Assembly: GCA_029239975.1 (NCBI GenBank)
Contig: JARBTX010000027.1
Coordinates: 1-44,845 of the forward strand
Reading direction: 5' to 3'
Length of the DNA: 44,845 nucleotides
DNA from: Anaerocolumna sp.
GTDB lineage: Bacteria; Bacillota; Clostridia; Lachnospirales; Lachnospiraceae
The notes beneath the pieces were generated by a model. It was not told the origin of the DNA, did not search any database, and was given only the letters and a program-made list of their open reading frames with translations. This document shows, in pieces, positions 1-9,059 of the stretch (position 1 is the stretch's first letter; each line of letters begins with the position of its first letter). A program made the translations under genes and the position numbers.

Positions 1-561
1 ATTCAAAAGGGTAAAAAAGTAGCAGTCGTTGGTGGTGGTAATGTAGCAATGGATGCTGCAAGATGTGCAAAACGCCTTGGAGCAGACGTTACAGTTATTT
101 ATCGTAGAACAGAAAAAGAATTGCCTGCTAGACTTGAAGAAGTGGAACATGCTAAGGAAGAAGGAATTGAGTTTTTATTTCTTACTAATCCGTTAGAAAT
201 AAGTGGAAATCAAGACGGTTGGGTTAATAGTATAAAATGTGAGAAAATGATTTTAGGTGAAGCGGATGCTTCTGGAAGACAGAAACCAGTTCCATTAGCA
301 GGTAGCGAGTTTGTGATTGATATGGACTGTGTAATCATGTCAATTGGTACATCACCAAATCCATTGATAAAAGATACAACAGAAGGTCTTGATACAAGAA
401 ATTGGGGTGGTATTATTGCAGACGATACAACTGGATTAACTTCTAGAATCGGAGTTTATGCAGGGGGAGATGCTGTAACTGGTGCAGCTACCGTAATCCT
501 TGCAATGGGTGCGGGTAAAAAATCAGCAATTGCTATTGATGAATATATAAAGAGTTTATAA
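1..561 (+). CDS. gltD: Glutamate synthase small subunit-like NAD(P)H oxidoreductase, C-terminal part
   Basis: The reading frame is open from base 1, so the gene begins outside the window. The first residues read KKVAVVGGGNVAMDAAR, the second Rossmann nucleotide-binding motif (GxGxxA) of the GltD/NADPH-dependent glutamate synthase family, which passes electrons from NAD(P)H to a partner subunit. It is followed by the family's VTVIYRRTEKELPAR stretch. The C-terminal GVYAGGDAVTGAATVILAMGAGKKSA segment is the FAD-contacting end of this fold and closes 559-561 with TAA. About 186 residues are visible. Without the N-terminal Fe-S domain or the neighbouring gene I cannot tell a true GltD from an NfnB-like or standalone GltA-like protein; the family call is firm, the exact role is not. 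Confidence 0.85.
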   Translation: MQKGKKVAVVGGGNVAMDAARCAKRLGADVTVIYRRTEKELPARLEEVEHAKEEGIEFLFLTNPLEISGNQDGWVNSIKCEKMILGEADASGRQKPVPLAGSEFVIDMDCVIMSIGTSPNPLIKDTTEGLDTRNWGGIIADDTTGLTSRIGVYAGGDAVTGAATVILAMGAGKKSAIAIDEYIKSL

Positions 562-612
562 GATTATTCTTAATACTGTATTATAAAAGTTTAGAAGTTT
601 AATAAAATAAAT

Positions 613-695
613 AAGCTTACTTATATAGATGAAATTTGTATCTTAAAAAAACTTTTTACAAGTTTAATTTTTTTTCATTTAATATAAGTAAGCTT
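613..695. terminator. Long inverted repeat between convergent genes, likely two-way terminator
   Basis: A perfect 14-bp inverted repeat (AAGCTTACTTATAT at 613-626, its complement at 682-695) encloses about 55 bases, with T-rich sequence after each arm. It lies exactly between the glutamate-synthase-like gene and the convergent AraC gene, so it probably ends both transcripts. The loop is longer than in a textbook terminator but contains its own smaller pairings. Confidence 0.6.
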
Positions 696-713
696 TTTAA
701 ATTCCTAATTACG

Positions 714-1520
714 TTAAGATTCCTTTCTGTTTTTTGCTCTAATTGCATTAGAAGGTGCAAATCCTCGGTTTTCTTTAAAAAGTCTGCTAAAATAAAAAAC
801 ATCTGAAAATCCACAGGCATCAGCAATTTCATGAATTTTATACTCACCACTGTAAAGCATATCCTCAGCCCGATTCATGCGAATCGACGTTAAGAATTGA
901 CGAAAGGACATGCCAGTTTCTTGTTTAAATAAATTTCCAAAATACATAACACTTAGGTTTACCATATTTGCCATTTTACTTACTGTTAAAGTTTCATTAT
1001 AATGGCTTGACATATACAATAATACTTTTTTAATCCTTTTATCGATAATACTTGTATCCATTTTATATACGATCAATTGAAAGAAACGATGCAATATTAA
1101 AAGATAAATTGCTCTAGATTTTAAGATGTATCCTGGATCTCTAAGTCTCCAAGCAGTATTTAGATCATTGTATAGTGCAATAATATCTGTCTGTAATCCA
1201 ATGTTACATATAAGTGGAAGTGGAAGGTTAATATCTGTGTTGTTTATGTCTTTCACAATGCCATTAATACAATAACATTCCATTAGCGAATCTGGACAAC
1301 TAATAGCAGATCTGCGACTGTCCTTTGGTATGCACAACAGATCACCTGCCGATATAAGATATTTTTTACCGTTAATCGTATATTCTGCTTGGCCACTTAT
1401 AACATATGTAATATCTACAAAATCAATGGTGTCATCAATTATACACCAAGAAGGAGTACAAATTCTGTGATTATAATAATCTACAGTTGCAACGATATTA
1501 TTTAGGATTTCGTTATCCAT
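714..1520 (-). CDS. AraC-family transcriptional regulator
   Basis: 268-residue regulator. The N-terminal part is a cupin-like ligand-binding domain (AEYTINGKKYLISAGDLLCIPK), and the C-terminal ~100 residues hold the two helix-turn-helix motifs of AraC/XylS proteins (LTVSKMANMVNLSVMYFGNL and the IADACGFSDVFYFSRLFKE signature). The start at 1520 (MDNEILNN) is chosen because a TGAGGT ribosome site sits six bases upstream; the longer frame to 1535 overlaps that site. It is divergent from the fucosidase gene at 1922 with about 400 bp between them, so it most likely senses a fucoside or similar sugar and controls the fucosidase and transporter genes. That target is inferred from position only. Confidence 0.85.
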   Translation of the reverse strand: MDNEILNNIVATVDYYNHRICTPSWCIIDDTIDFVDITYVISGQAEYTINGKKYLISAGDLLCIPKDSRRSAISCPDSLMECYCINGIVKDINNTDINLPLPLICNIGLQTDIIALYNDLNTAWRLRDPGYILKSRAIYLLILHRFFQLIVYKMDTSIIDKRIKKVLLYMSSHYNETLTVSKMANMVNLSVMYFGNLFKQETGMSFRQFLTSIRMNRAEDMLYSGEYKIHEIADACGFSDVFYFSRLFKENRGFAPSNAIRAKNRKES

Positions 1521-1921
1521 AATATACCTCATCACATATATTTACATAAACTAAATTAAGATTTTCATTCATCACACGTCTATTGTGGATTTTTATCTGC
1601 TAGATTTTATTTTACAATATTTAACAATTAATGTCAACCAATTACTAAGCTGTATGATATTGATTTTGAAACTTTGATAACTCATGCAATTATCAGTATT
1701 CTGTTAAAGGTTAATTTATTGTTTAAGTTGTATAACACATACGGATAACCTTAAAGTTCATATTATTATATAGTATCATATTATTTGATTGACTGACTTA
1801 TCATAGTTTAAATATAATAAAACGAAAGACATTAATATATTTATATTTTAATAATTTTTAATGAATACATTACAGAATCTAATGAAGAGAATAAGTTATG
1901 TTTATTTAAGAAGGAGAAGAT
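1521..1921. other. Divergent intergenic regulatory region
   Basis: 401 bp of very AT-rich DNA between the divergent AraC gene and the fucosidase. It holds the fucosidase promoter (1789-1818) and an imperfect inverted repeat upstream of it (TTAAAGGTTAA near 1704 against AACCTTAAAG near 1748), a plausible AraC binding site. No gene is visible. Confidence 0.5.
1789..1818 (+). promoter_or_regulatory. Sigma-A-like promoter of the fucosidase gene
   Basis: TTGACT at 1789-1794 and TATAAT at 1813-1818 are separated by 18 bp. This matches the vegetative consensus closely (5/6 and 6/6) and points toward the gene starting at 1922, leaving a leader of about 95 bases. Confidence 0.65.
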
Positions 1922-3337
1922 ATGGGAGAACTTGATAAACGTTTGGTGCAGATTATACCCGATGAAAGACAGCTTAAACATCAACAACTTGAATTTTATA
2001 GTTTTGTACATTTTACACAAAATACATTTACTGATAAAGAATGGGGTGATGGAACTGAAAGTCCAGCTAATTTTAATCCGCAAAAACTAAATCCGCATCA
2101 ATGGGTAGAAGCAATTACTGCTGCAGGTATGAAAGGGTTAATCTTGACTTGTAAGCATCATGACGGTTTTTGTTTATGGCCTAGCCAATATACTAATCAT
2201 ACAGTTGCTTTCAGTCCATATAAGGATGGCAAAGGAGATATTGTGAAAGAAGTCTCAGATGCGTGTAAGGAAGCTGGAATAGAATTTGGAGTATATTTAT
2301 CACCATGGGATCGTAATAGCAAAGTTTATGGGCAAGGCAAAGTTTATGATGACTATATGGTACATCAATTGGAAGAATTGTTAAGTAATTATGGAGATAT
2401 ATTCACTGTTTGGTTTGATGGAGCCTGTGGAGAAGGACCAAACGGTAAGAAACAGATATATGACTGGGAGCGTTATTATGAGATAATACGAAGATTACAG
2501 CCTAATGCGTGTATTGCAGTATGTGGACCTGATGTTCGCTGGTGTGGTAATGAAGCAGGTGATACGAGACCTTCTGAATGGAGCGTAGTCCCTAAAAGAA
2601 CTAGGGATACAGAAAAAATAGCTGAAAGCAGTCAAAACGTGGATGATGAATGTTTTAGACAAAGAAAAATATCAGCACATGATATCGATTTAGGAAGCCG
2701 TGAACTTTTAGAAAAAGAGAATGAGCTAATTTGGTATCCGGCTGAGGTAAATACTTCAATACGTCCAGGTTGGTTTTATCATTCATATGAAGATGATAAA
2801 GTTAGGCCATTGTCCGAATTAATCAAAATTTATAATAACTCAGTTGGCGGAAATGCAACGTTTTTATTAAACATTCCACCTAATAGGGATGGTTTATTCC
2901 ATAAAAATGATGTCAAAAGATTAAATGAATTAGGTAATTATTTAAAAAAGGCCTATGAGAAAAATCTTCTGGAAACTGCAAAATTGGAGACAGATTCCTG
3001 TGTTCCCGGATATGAGATAGAACATGTCAGAACTGACCAATATGATTCTTATTATAGAACAGAAGATGGGATTACTAATTCTATTATTAGAATTCAGTGG
3101 GATGAAGATGTTAAGATAAATCATATTGTATTAAAAGAGAATATAAAGTTGAGTCAACGTATTGAAAGCTTTGTTGTGGAAACAAAAATTGGTGATGAAT
3201 ACATAACAATATATCAAGGAACGATTGTTGGTTACAAAAAAATTATTAAATTACCGGCTATATCAACATCAAACATGCGTATCCGTATCAAAGAATCAAG
3301 ACTAGCACCGACCTTATCGTTTATAGGCGTGTATTAG
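1922..3337 (+). CDS. Alpha-L-fucosidase, glycoside hydrolase family 29
   Basis: 471 residues, starting at ATG after AAGAAGGAGAAGAT. The GH29 catalytic barrel fills roughly residues 20-350: KHHDGF (78-83), then the TVWFDGA strand whose Asp166 is in the position of the family's catalytic nucleophile, and later GGNATFLLNIPPNRDG typical of the barrel end. The last ~120 residues form the beta-rich C-terminal domain seen in bacterial GH29 enzymes (ending RLAPTLSFIGVY). No signal peptide is present, so it should work in the cytoplasm on imported fucosides. The following permease and binding-protein genes fit as its importer. Exact linkage specificity cannot be read from sequence. Confidence 0.93.
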   Translation: MGELDKRLVQIIPDERQLKHQQLEFYSFVHFTQNTFTDKEWGDGTESPANFNPQKLNPHQWVEAITAAGMKGLILTCKHHDGFCLWPSQYTNHTVAFSPYKDGKGDIVKEVSDACKEAGIEFGVYLSPWDRNSKVYGQGKVYDDYMVHQLEELLSNYGDIFTVWFDGACGEGPNGKKQIYDWERYYEIIRRLQPNACIAVCGPDVRWCGNEAGDTRPSEWSVVPKRTRDTEKIAESSQNVDDECFRQRKISAHDIDLGSRELLEKENELIWYPAEVNTSIRPGWFYHSYEDDKVRPLSELIKIYNNSVGGNATFLLNIPPNRDGLFHKNDVKRLNELGNYLKKAYEKNLLETAKLETDSCVPGYEIEHVRTDQYDSYYRTEDGITNSIIRIQWDEDVKINHIVLKENIKLSQRIESFVVETKIGDEYITIYQGTIVGYKKIIKLPAISTSNMRIRIKESRLAPTLSFIGVY

Positions 3338-3422
3338 AGTTGGTTAAAATTAGAAGAATATTTATGTGATTTTATATGGGATGATTTTTTATAAGAGTAA
3401 TATAGCCTGAATAAAATAAGTG

Positions 3423-3457
3423 TAGCGTTTGATTTAAAAGTCAAACGCTATTTTTTT
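3423..3457 (+). terminator. Intrinsic terminator after the fucosidase
   Basis: A 10-bp perfect stem (TAGCGTTTGA 3423-3432, TCAAACGCTA 3441-3450) with an 8-base loop is followed directly by a run of T. It separates the fucosidase transcript from the transporter genes, which therefore need their own promoter. Confidence 0.9.
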
Positions 3458-3669
3458 AGGTTAATATGTTTTCACATATTTATAAGTCACTCACATTATA
3501 TTAATTTTTCGTACAAGTTATCCGTGATTTTTACATCATTTCAATAGTTTAACCATGTTTTTTAATATACTTCATTGTTATAATGATAGGAAATTGATGT
3601 ATATGTATGATATATATATAAAACATGCACAAATTGAATGCGATAATGTAGTGATAAAAGGGGGACTAT
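3458..3669 (+). other. Leader and promoter region of the sugar importer
   Basis: This AT-rich gap between the terminator and the first permease holds a TATAAT box near 3578-3583 but no convincing -35 box, as expected for an activator-dependent promoter. A ribosome site (AAGGGGGA) precedes the ATG at 3670. An open frame from 3555 runs through this region but is only a shadow of the permease frame. Confidence 0.35.
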
Positions 3670-4599
3670 ATGAAACAAAAAAAATCTACATACAAAACTT
3701 TTTTATATATAAAAAAGACCTGGACATTGTATTTAATGATGGCACTGCCCTTGGCATTTGCCTTAGTGTTCCGTTATATGCCTATGACCAACATTACAAT
3801 GGCTTTTAAGGACTATAACATGTTTAAAGGGGTGTGGGCATCGCCATGGTCAGATCCTTTATACAAGTGGTTCGAGAAAGCATTTACATCCAATGACTTT
3901 TGGGATGCATTACGCAATACTCTAATGTTAAATACACTGGATTTACTATTTGGTTTTCCTATACCAATTATGTTAGCTGTTTTACTAAATGAACTTGCCT
4001 ACCGACGCTATAAAAAAGTAACCCAGACAATACTTTATTTACCACACTTTTTATCTTGGATTATTATAAGTGGTATAGCAAAACAACTACTTGCCACTCG
4101 TACTGGTGTTGTAAATGTTATGCTTTCAAATCTAGGAATAGGTCCGGTTGATTTTCTTATGAAAAATGGTCTTTATGTGGGAACCTACATTGTGCTTGGG
4201 GTATGGAAAGAAATGGGATGGAATACGATCATTTATCTTGCAGCTATTACTGGCATTAATTCGGAATTATATGAGGCAGCTGAGGTGGATGGGGCATCTA
4301 GGCTTCGGAAAATATGGCATATAACTCTACCAGGAATACGTTCCACAATTATTGTACTTTTAATTATGAACCTTGGACGTATATTAGGTAGTGAATTTGA
4401 TAGGCCATATGCAATGATGAATAGCTTAGTTATGAGTGTTGCAGATGTGCTAAGCACTTATGTATATCGTGTTGGTATCAGGGGATTCCAGTTTTCACTC
4501 ACTGCAGCAGTGGGATTATTTCAATCCGCCATATGTGTGACATTTTTACTCATAGCCAATTCGATTGCCAAGCGATTTGGTGAACGTGGAATTTGGTAA
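3670..4599 (+). CDS. Sugar ABC transporter permease, LplB/YteP type
   Basis: 309-residue inner-membrane permease with six predicted membrane helices. The first (WTLYLMMALPLAFALVFRYMP) and the PMTNITMAFKDYN segment are hallmarks of the LplB/YteP group of carbohydrate permeases. The EAA loop that docks the ATPase reads LYEAAEVDGASRLRKIWHITLPG. It pairs with the next gene, 12 bp downstream, and with the lipoprotein at 5626. No ATPase is encoded here; related systems share a general MsmK-like ATPase. Position next to the fucosidase suggests a fucose-containing oligosaccharide as substrate, which is inference. Confidence 0.9.
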   Translation: MKQKKSTYKTFLYIKKTWTLYLMMALPLAFALVFRYMPMTNITMAFKDYNMFKGVWASPWSDPLYKWFEKAFTSNDFWDALRNTLMLNTLDLLFGFPIPIMLAVLLNELAYRRYKKVTQTILYLPHFLSWIIISGIAKQLLATRTGVVNVMLSNLGIGPVDFLMKNGLYVGTYIVLGVWKEMGWNTIIYLAAITGINSELYEAAEVDGASRLRKIWHITLPGIRSTIIVLLIMNLGRILGSEFDRPYAMMNSLVMSVADVLSTYVYRVGIRGFQFSLTAAVGLFQSAICVTFLLIANSIAKRFGERGIW

Positions 4600-4611
4600 G
4601 GGGGAAAGAGA

Positions 4612-5481
4612 ATGGTAAAGTCAAATAAGCGAAAAAAAATAGATCTAGTCTTAGCAGCAATATGTTTTATATTTATTTTACTATGTATACTGCCTATAGT
4701 TAACATTTTTGCACGTTCTCTTAGCTCAACACAAGCACTAATTAAGAACAAAGTATCATTTTTTCCTGTGGATTTCACTTTTGAATCATATTACTATGTT
4801 TTGAAAGATGTAGCGTTTGTACGATCTTTATGGTGGACTGCTATTTTAACATTAATTTGTACACTAGTTTCATTGTTTATGACAATCTTGTGCTCATATC
4901 CATTAATATATGATTCTTTAAAAGGAAAAAGGCTTCTTAATGGAATAATGCTTTTAACAATGTATTTTAGTGCTGGTGCAATACCAAATTATCTATTAAT
5001 GAAACAATTAAACCTTATCAATAACCCACTTGTACTTATAATACCAAATTGCTTGTCTATATTTAATATGATTCTATTACGAAGTTTCTTATATGGGATT
5101 CCTGACAGTTTGCGTGAATCAGCACAGCTTGATGGTGGTGGCCCAGTGGCTATACTTTTAAAGATTTATCTTCCATTATCAAAACCAGTTTTGGCTACGT
5201 TGGCTTTATTTTATGCAGTTGGAAGATGGAATGGTTTTTCAGATGCCCTTATGTATATGACGGATGCAAAATTCGCACCCATTCAATTAAAACTATATCA
5301 AGTTATTAATAATTTGTCTGCCATCGAAACGGCGCAAAGTGAAGGATTCACAGCACCTACTGCCAGTGAAGGTTTAAAAGCAGCTTCTGTTATGTTCGCT
5401 ACGGTTCCAATATTAATAATTTATCCCTGTCTTCAGAAGTACTTTATAGCTGGTGTAACTCTAGGTGCCATAAAAGAATGA
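4612..5481 (+). CDS. Sugar ABC transporter permease, YtcP/LplC type
   Basis: 289 residues, six predicted helices, second half of the heterodimeric permease. The EAA loop is LRESAQLDGGGPVAILLKIYLPLSKPVLAT, and the end (YPCLQKYFIAGVTLGAIKE) is the conserved C-terminus of the YtcP/AraQ-like group. Its ATG follows the upstream stop by 12 bp behind GGGGGAAAGAG, so the two permeases are translated from one message. Confidence 0.92.
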   Translation: MVKSNKRKKIDLVLAAICFIFILLCILPIVNIFARSLSSTQALIKNKVSFFPVDFTFESYYYVLKDVAFVRSLWWTAILTLICTLVSLFMTILCSYPLIYDSLKGKRLLNGIMLLTMYFSAGAIPNYLLMKQLNLINNPLVLIIPNCLSIFNMILLRSFLYGIPDSLRESAQLDGGGPVAILLKIYLPLSKPVLATLALFYAVGRWNGFSDALMYMTDAKFAPIQLKLYQVINNLSAIETAQSEGFTAPTASEGLKAASVMFATVPILIIYPCLQKYFIAGVTLGAIKE

Positions 5482-5571
5482 GTTTACATAAAAATTGATT
5501 ATAATTACATAACTTTAAACTATCACTTATTGTAACCTAAGCTAAGTTCTTATTGCTATCTAAGTTAAATT

Positions 5572-5592
5572 CAACGTTTGTCTGAAACGTTG
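5572..5592 (+). other. Small intercistronic hairpin before the binding-protein gene
   Basis: CAACGTTT and its complement AAACGTTG flank a 5-base loop. No T run follows, so this is not an ordinary terminator. It sits in the 144-bp gap before the solute-binding lipoprotein, where such stems can stabilise the downstream message and allow more binding protein than permease; that role is inferred. Confidence 0.4.
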
Positions 5593-5625
5593 CTATTTAT
5601 AAAAATATTATAGGAGGATGTAGAA

Positions 5626-7308
5626 ATGAAAAGAAAATGGTTGTCACTCATATTAATCTGCGTCATGATTGTCAGCATTTTTGGGGGATGTAAATCAAAA
5701 ACCAACGACACGTTATCCGTAAAGGATGAAAGTACAGAAAGTAGCACCCCAGAAAGTACACCGACAACTACGGCAGAAGATAGCGCAACAACAGAAGATA
5801 ATAATGCAGCTACAGATGAAAAACCAGAATATAGCGAAATAACAGTTGAAATTTTTGATCGTGGTACGGATGGTGGTAAGACAGATCCAACCAATAATTA
5901 CTATACAGATTGGATTAAAAAGAAAGCCTTAGAAGATTTAAATATTGGGGTTAATTTTGTAGCAGTGTCAAGATGGGAAGAAATTGATCAGCTTAATAAT
6001 CTTATGGCTGCTGGAACAGCTCCAGATGTATGTATGACATATAGTGGTGATTTAATTGCAAATTACAGGGATTTAGGTGGTCTTGCAAATATAGCATCTT
6101 ATATTGATACATTATTAGTAGACTTAAAAGAATTTTTAGGCCCAGATTTGGCATTACCAGGACGTGATATGATAATGCGTAATGCTAATATGGAAACAGG
6201 TGAAGTATTCTCATTACCTGCTAGACGTATGAACTTAGCAGCATTAAACACATTTATTCGTAAGGATTGGCTTGATAAATTAGGACTTCCTGTGCCAACC
6301 ACTACTCAGGAATTTTATGATGCACTAGTAGCATTTAAAACACAGGATCCAGGTGGAGTTGGCAAAGATAAAGTTGTACCATTTACAATGACTAGTGATG
6401 TTCGTTGGCGTGCAGCGACTTTGTTAGAATCATTTGTTGATCCAAATCTTAGTAGAAAAGATCGCTGGGTAAATACAGTAATTGATCGAAACTTCCTTCT
6501 TCCTGGTTATAAGGAAGGTGTTCGTTACTTAAATAAAATGTATAATGATGGTTTAGTTGATAATCAATTTGCATTATATAATGATGATACAGATAGTGAT
6601 AATTTAATTAAGAGTGGTGTTGTAGGTGCATTTATTCACAATTGGGATCAAGCATATCGTGACACTCCTGGACTTTTACGTGATCTTAAAGCAAATGTAC
6701 CAGATGCTGAAATTATTAGTATAGATCCATTTAAAAACAGTTCTGGAAAAACGGAAAAGATGTTATATGATGCAGCTGGTTTAAATTATTTTATTCCTGC
6801 ATCCAGTAAAAATATAGAAGGTGCACTTCGTTACATAAATTGGTTATCTAAATTTGAAAATCGTTATTATTTACAAATTGGTGACGAAGGTGTTACTCAT
6901 GAACTAGTGGATGGTGTTCCAAAAATGATTGCAGCAACTGGTGAAAAAATTATGAATTCACCACAAAATCTTGATTATACCATGATGATTAATGGACTTG
7001 ATGTAGGTGATCCTAATAAAATGTCACAGGCACTTGCACAATCCTATGCTGTAGATCCACAACTAATCATTGATGCGTATAACAATGCGATACGTGATGG
7101 TCGTCCTGCAATTGTTGTTCCAGTTCAATTAAGTGCAGCTGGTCCTTATACACAAACGTTAACGGATAAAGGTAAAACGTTAATGGCTGAATCCGTTACT
7201 TGTAAACCGGAAGAATTTGATGCGGTGTGGGATTCTGGTATAAAAGATTGGTTAGATTCTGGTGCACAAGCAATTATTGATGAACGGGCTGAAAAATTTA
7301 CTGAGTAA
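5626..7308 (+). CDS. Sugar-binding lipoprotein (extracellular solute-binding family 1)
   Basis: 560 residues with a classic lipoprotein signal: KRK, a hydrophobic core, and the lipobox ending FGGC, with Cys23 the predicted lipid anchor. A long Ser/Thr/Glu-rich linker (about residues 26-68) tethers the domain to the membrane, then the two-lobed binding fold begins at YSEITVEIFDRG. Length and the DVCMTYSGDLIANYRDLGGLA pattern match LplA/YtcQ-type proteins that serve permeases like the two genes upstream. Ribosome site TAGGAGGATG. Ligand unknown; a fucosylated or plant-derived oligosaccharide is plausible from context. Confidence 0.92.
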   Translation: MKRKWLSLILICVMIVSIFGGCKSKTNDTLSVKDESTESSTPESTPTTTAEDSATTEDNNAATDEKPEYSEITVEIFDRGTDGGKTDPTNNYYTDWIKKKALEDLNIGVNFVAVSRWEEIDQLNNLMAAGTAPDVCMTYSGDLIANYRDLGGLANIASYIDTLLVDLKEFLGPDLALPGRDMIMRNANMETGEVFSLPARRMNLAALNTFIRKDWLDKLGLPVPTTTQEFYDALVAFKTQDPGGVGKDKVVPFTMTSDVRWRAATLLESFVDPNLSRKDRWVNTVIDRNFLLPGYKEGVRYLNKMYNDGLVDNQFALYNDDTDSDNLIKSGVVGAFIHNWDQAYRDTPGLLRDLKANVPDAEIISIDPFKNSSGKTEKMLYDAAGLNYFIPASSKNIEGALRYINWLSKFENRYYLQIGDEGVTHELVDGVPKMIAATGEKIMNSPQNLDYTMMINGLDVGDPNKMSQALAQSYAVDPQLIIDAYNNAIRDGRPAIVVPVQLSAAGPYTQTLTDKGKTLMAESVTCKPEEFDAVWDSGIKDWLDSGAQAIIDERAEKFTE

Positions 7309-7329
7309 TATATAAAATTAAATGTAAAA

Positions 7330-7363
7330 GGCAGTGGGAAAGTTTTTGACCACTGTCTTTTTT
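7330..7363 (+). terminator. Intrinsic terminator of the sugar importer operon
   Basis: Stem GGCAGTGG (7330-7337) and CCACTGTC (7350-7357) with one G-U pair, followed by six T. It lies 21 bp after the binding-protein stop codon. Confidence 0.85.
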
Positions 7364-7415
7364 GCAATTTATTGTGATTAATAAAAAATGCTTTTATTTA
7401 TATCAGTAGATTAAA

Positions 7416-7709
7416 TTAGTAATTTTCTAGCACCCACAAATGTTTCTCGATAAAGAAAGTTAAGTTCATCTGACGTTTGCGATAACCATTGCTATATACA
7501 CAGCAGTAAGTTGTACATCCGTGGCCGTCTTTGGTATATTTAATAGACTCAATCTTAGTTTTACATATGTTACCATATAAATCTTCAAGTGAAACATATA
7601 CAGGCATTATTTTACCTTCTGGATTAAAGCAAGCAATTACTGAGACTGGTTGACTGTGGTTATAATCTACTTTACGATTTATATCATCTTTTTGTTCGAA
7701 AAATGGCAT
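7416..7709 (-). CDS. Small hypothetical protein
   Basis: 97-residue soluble protein that I do not recognise by family. The start at 7709 (MPFFEQKD) is set by AGGAGGTG seven bases upstream; the longer frame to 7718 uses a GTG inside that site. The sequence has a beta-rich look (PVSVIACFNPEGKIMPVYVSLED) and a cysteine cluster CTTYCCVYSNG in its middle, followed by a basic patch GYRKRQ. A near-perfect promoter lies just upstream, so it is expressed as its own unit. It could be a small metal- or nucleic-acid-binding protein, but nothing proves that. Confidence 0.7.
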   Translation of the reverse strand: MPFFEQKDDINRKVDYNHSQPVSVIACFNPEGKIMPVYVSLEDLYGNICKTKIESIKYTKDGHGCTTYCCVYSNGYRKRQMNLTFFIEKHLWVLENY

Positions 7710-7731
7710 GAAAAGCACCTCCTAGATTGTG

Positions 7732-7760
7732 ATTATACCAAACAAATGTTCTGTTTTCAA
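7732..7760 (-). promoter_or_regulatory. Sigma-A-like promoter of the small hypothetical gene
   Basis: Read on the minus strand, TTGAAA (7760-7755) and TATAAT (7737-7732) are spaced by exactly 17 bp. The predicted message starts only about 15-20 bases upstream of the start codon. Confidence 0.75.
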
Positions 7761-7872
7761 CAACTAATATATGTAAATAAATGCGTTTTTATACTATATA
7801 GTATTCGTATAGTAGATCTATTTTATATAATTAAAATATAATGTACTTGTATAATCTTTTAAAATTAGAAAT

Positions 7873-7904
7873 AAAAAAGGATGAAGTAATCTTCATCCTT
7901 TTTT
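7873..7904. terminator. Two-way intrinsic terminator
   Basis: A 14-bp perfect stem with A run and T run built in (AAAAAAGGATGAAG 7873-7886, loop TAAT, complement 7891-7904). It can stop transcripts in both directions. On the minus strand it ends the secD-secF message after the tandem repeat. Confidence 0.85.
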
Positions 7905-8013
7905 TGAACTGTAATAAAATTTTGAACTGTAATAAAATTTTGAACTGTAATAAAATTTTGAACTGTAATAAAATTTTGAACTGTAATAAAATTTTGAACT
8001 GTTAAAAAATAAT
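7904..8013. repeat. 18-bp tandem repeat array
   Basis: The unit GAACTGTAATAAAATTTT begins at 7906, 7924, 7942, 7960 and 7978 with no differences. A sixth, diverging copy starts at 7996, and weaker relics (AAACTGTATTATT, TTGAACTGTAAG) follow to about 8050. The array lies outside any gene, in what should be the 3' untranslated part of the secD-secF message, directly before its terminator. Perfect identity suggests recent expansion by slippage. It is not CRISPR: there are no spacers. Confidence 0.95.
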
Positions 8014-8114
8014 TAAACTGTATTATTTTTTGTTACTTAAATTGAACTGTAAGTTTTATATCTTAAAGATTAGGTATAAATAGTTACTGGTTACATAATC
8101 TTATTTTCTACTAA

Positions 8115-9059
8115 TTAGTGAGCAGTTTCTAACTTGCTTTTGCGTTTTTTCCACATAACCCAAAGTGGTCCAGCAATACAAATTGTTGAATAACATCCAC
8201 TAATAGCACCAATTGCCATAGGTAAAGCAAAGCTTTGAATAGAATTGATACCATTTGCAAAAGCAAGGATGTAAATCATACTAATACTGATAAATACTGC
8301 TATATTAGTATTAACCGATCTAGTGATTGACTGTGATATGGAAAGGTTTGTAATTGTATCAACTGCTGTACCAGGATGTAATCTACTGTTTTCACGAATA
8401 CGGTCATAAATAACGATTGTATCATTAACAGAATAACCGATAATACTTAGTGTAACAGCAACAAAGGATTCACCAATAGGTATTTGGAAGATAACGCAGG
8501 TGAAAAATACTACCAATACATCATGGAATAACGCTACAAGAGCCATTACACCAGCTGAAAGACCACCAATTCTGCTAAAACGAATCCATACATAAACCAT
8601 TACAAGAATAGCTGCAAGTATGATAGCGGTAATACCATTTTGAAGGAATTGTTTTCCGAAAAATGGTTCAACCATGGTAGATTCTGATAAATTTAAATTA
8701 TTATCAGGAAATTTTTCTTTTAATGTATCATCAAATTTACCTTGTTCACTAGCTACAAGACCGTAGTTACCAGCAATGTTAATAACCAATCTCTTTTCGC
8801 CAGTTGCCAGGTCAGATGTAACTTGAGTTGTCACTGGTCTGTCTAATAATTCAGTCGCTACATCAGCAGCGGCATCTGCATCAAGTTCACCATCATAACT
8901 ATATTTAAGTAGAGCACCACCTTTAAACTGAATATCTAAATGAACTCCATTAATAAAAATTGCAACAATACCAACTAACATAATAGTTAGTGAGATTCCA
9001 AAGAATATAAATCTTTTCTTATAAAAATCAGTAATTTTATTATTATTTACTTTACTCAT
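8115..9059 (-). CDS. secF: Protein translocase subunit SecF
   Basis: 314-residue membrane protein of the SecDF complex that uses the proton gradient to help pull exported proteins across the membrane. Visible signatures are FKGGALLKYSY near the N-terminus (the FxGG motif) and GYSVNDTIVIYDRIREN in helix 4, the most conserved SecF segment. Six helices are expected. Its ATG overlaps the secD stop as ATGA and has AAGGAGGG seven bases upstream, so the pair is translationally coupled. The C-terminal tail is basic (MWKKRKSKLE). Confidence 0.96.
   Translation of the reverse strand: MSKVNNNKITDFYKKRFIFFGISLTIMLVGIVAIFINGVHLDIQFKGGALLKYSYDGELDADAAADVATELLDRPVTTQVTSDLATGEKRLVINIAGNYGLVASEQGKFDDTLKEKFPDNNLNLSESTMVEPFFGKQFLQNGITAIILAAILVMVYVWIRFSRIGGLSAGVMALVALFHDVLVVFFTCVIFQIPIGESFVAVTLSIIGYSVNDTIVIYDRIRENSRLHPGTAVDTITNLSISQSITRSVNTNIAVFISISMIYILAFANGINSIQSFALPMAIGAISGCYSTICIAGPLWVMWKKRKSKLETAH

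Noticed and set aside
3555-3809. 84-residue open frame overlapping the first permease start
   Set aside because: Low-complexity sequence in another frame of a clear permease gene.
7904-8013. CRISPR array
   Set aside because: Units are contiguous 18-mers with no spacers, and no cas genes are present.
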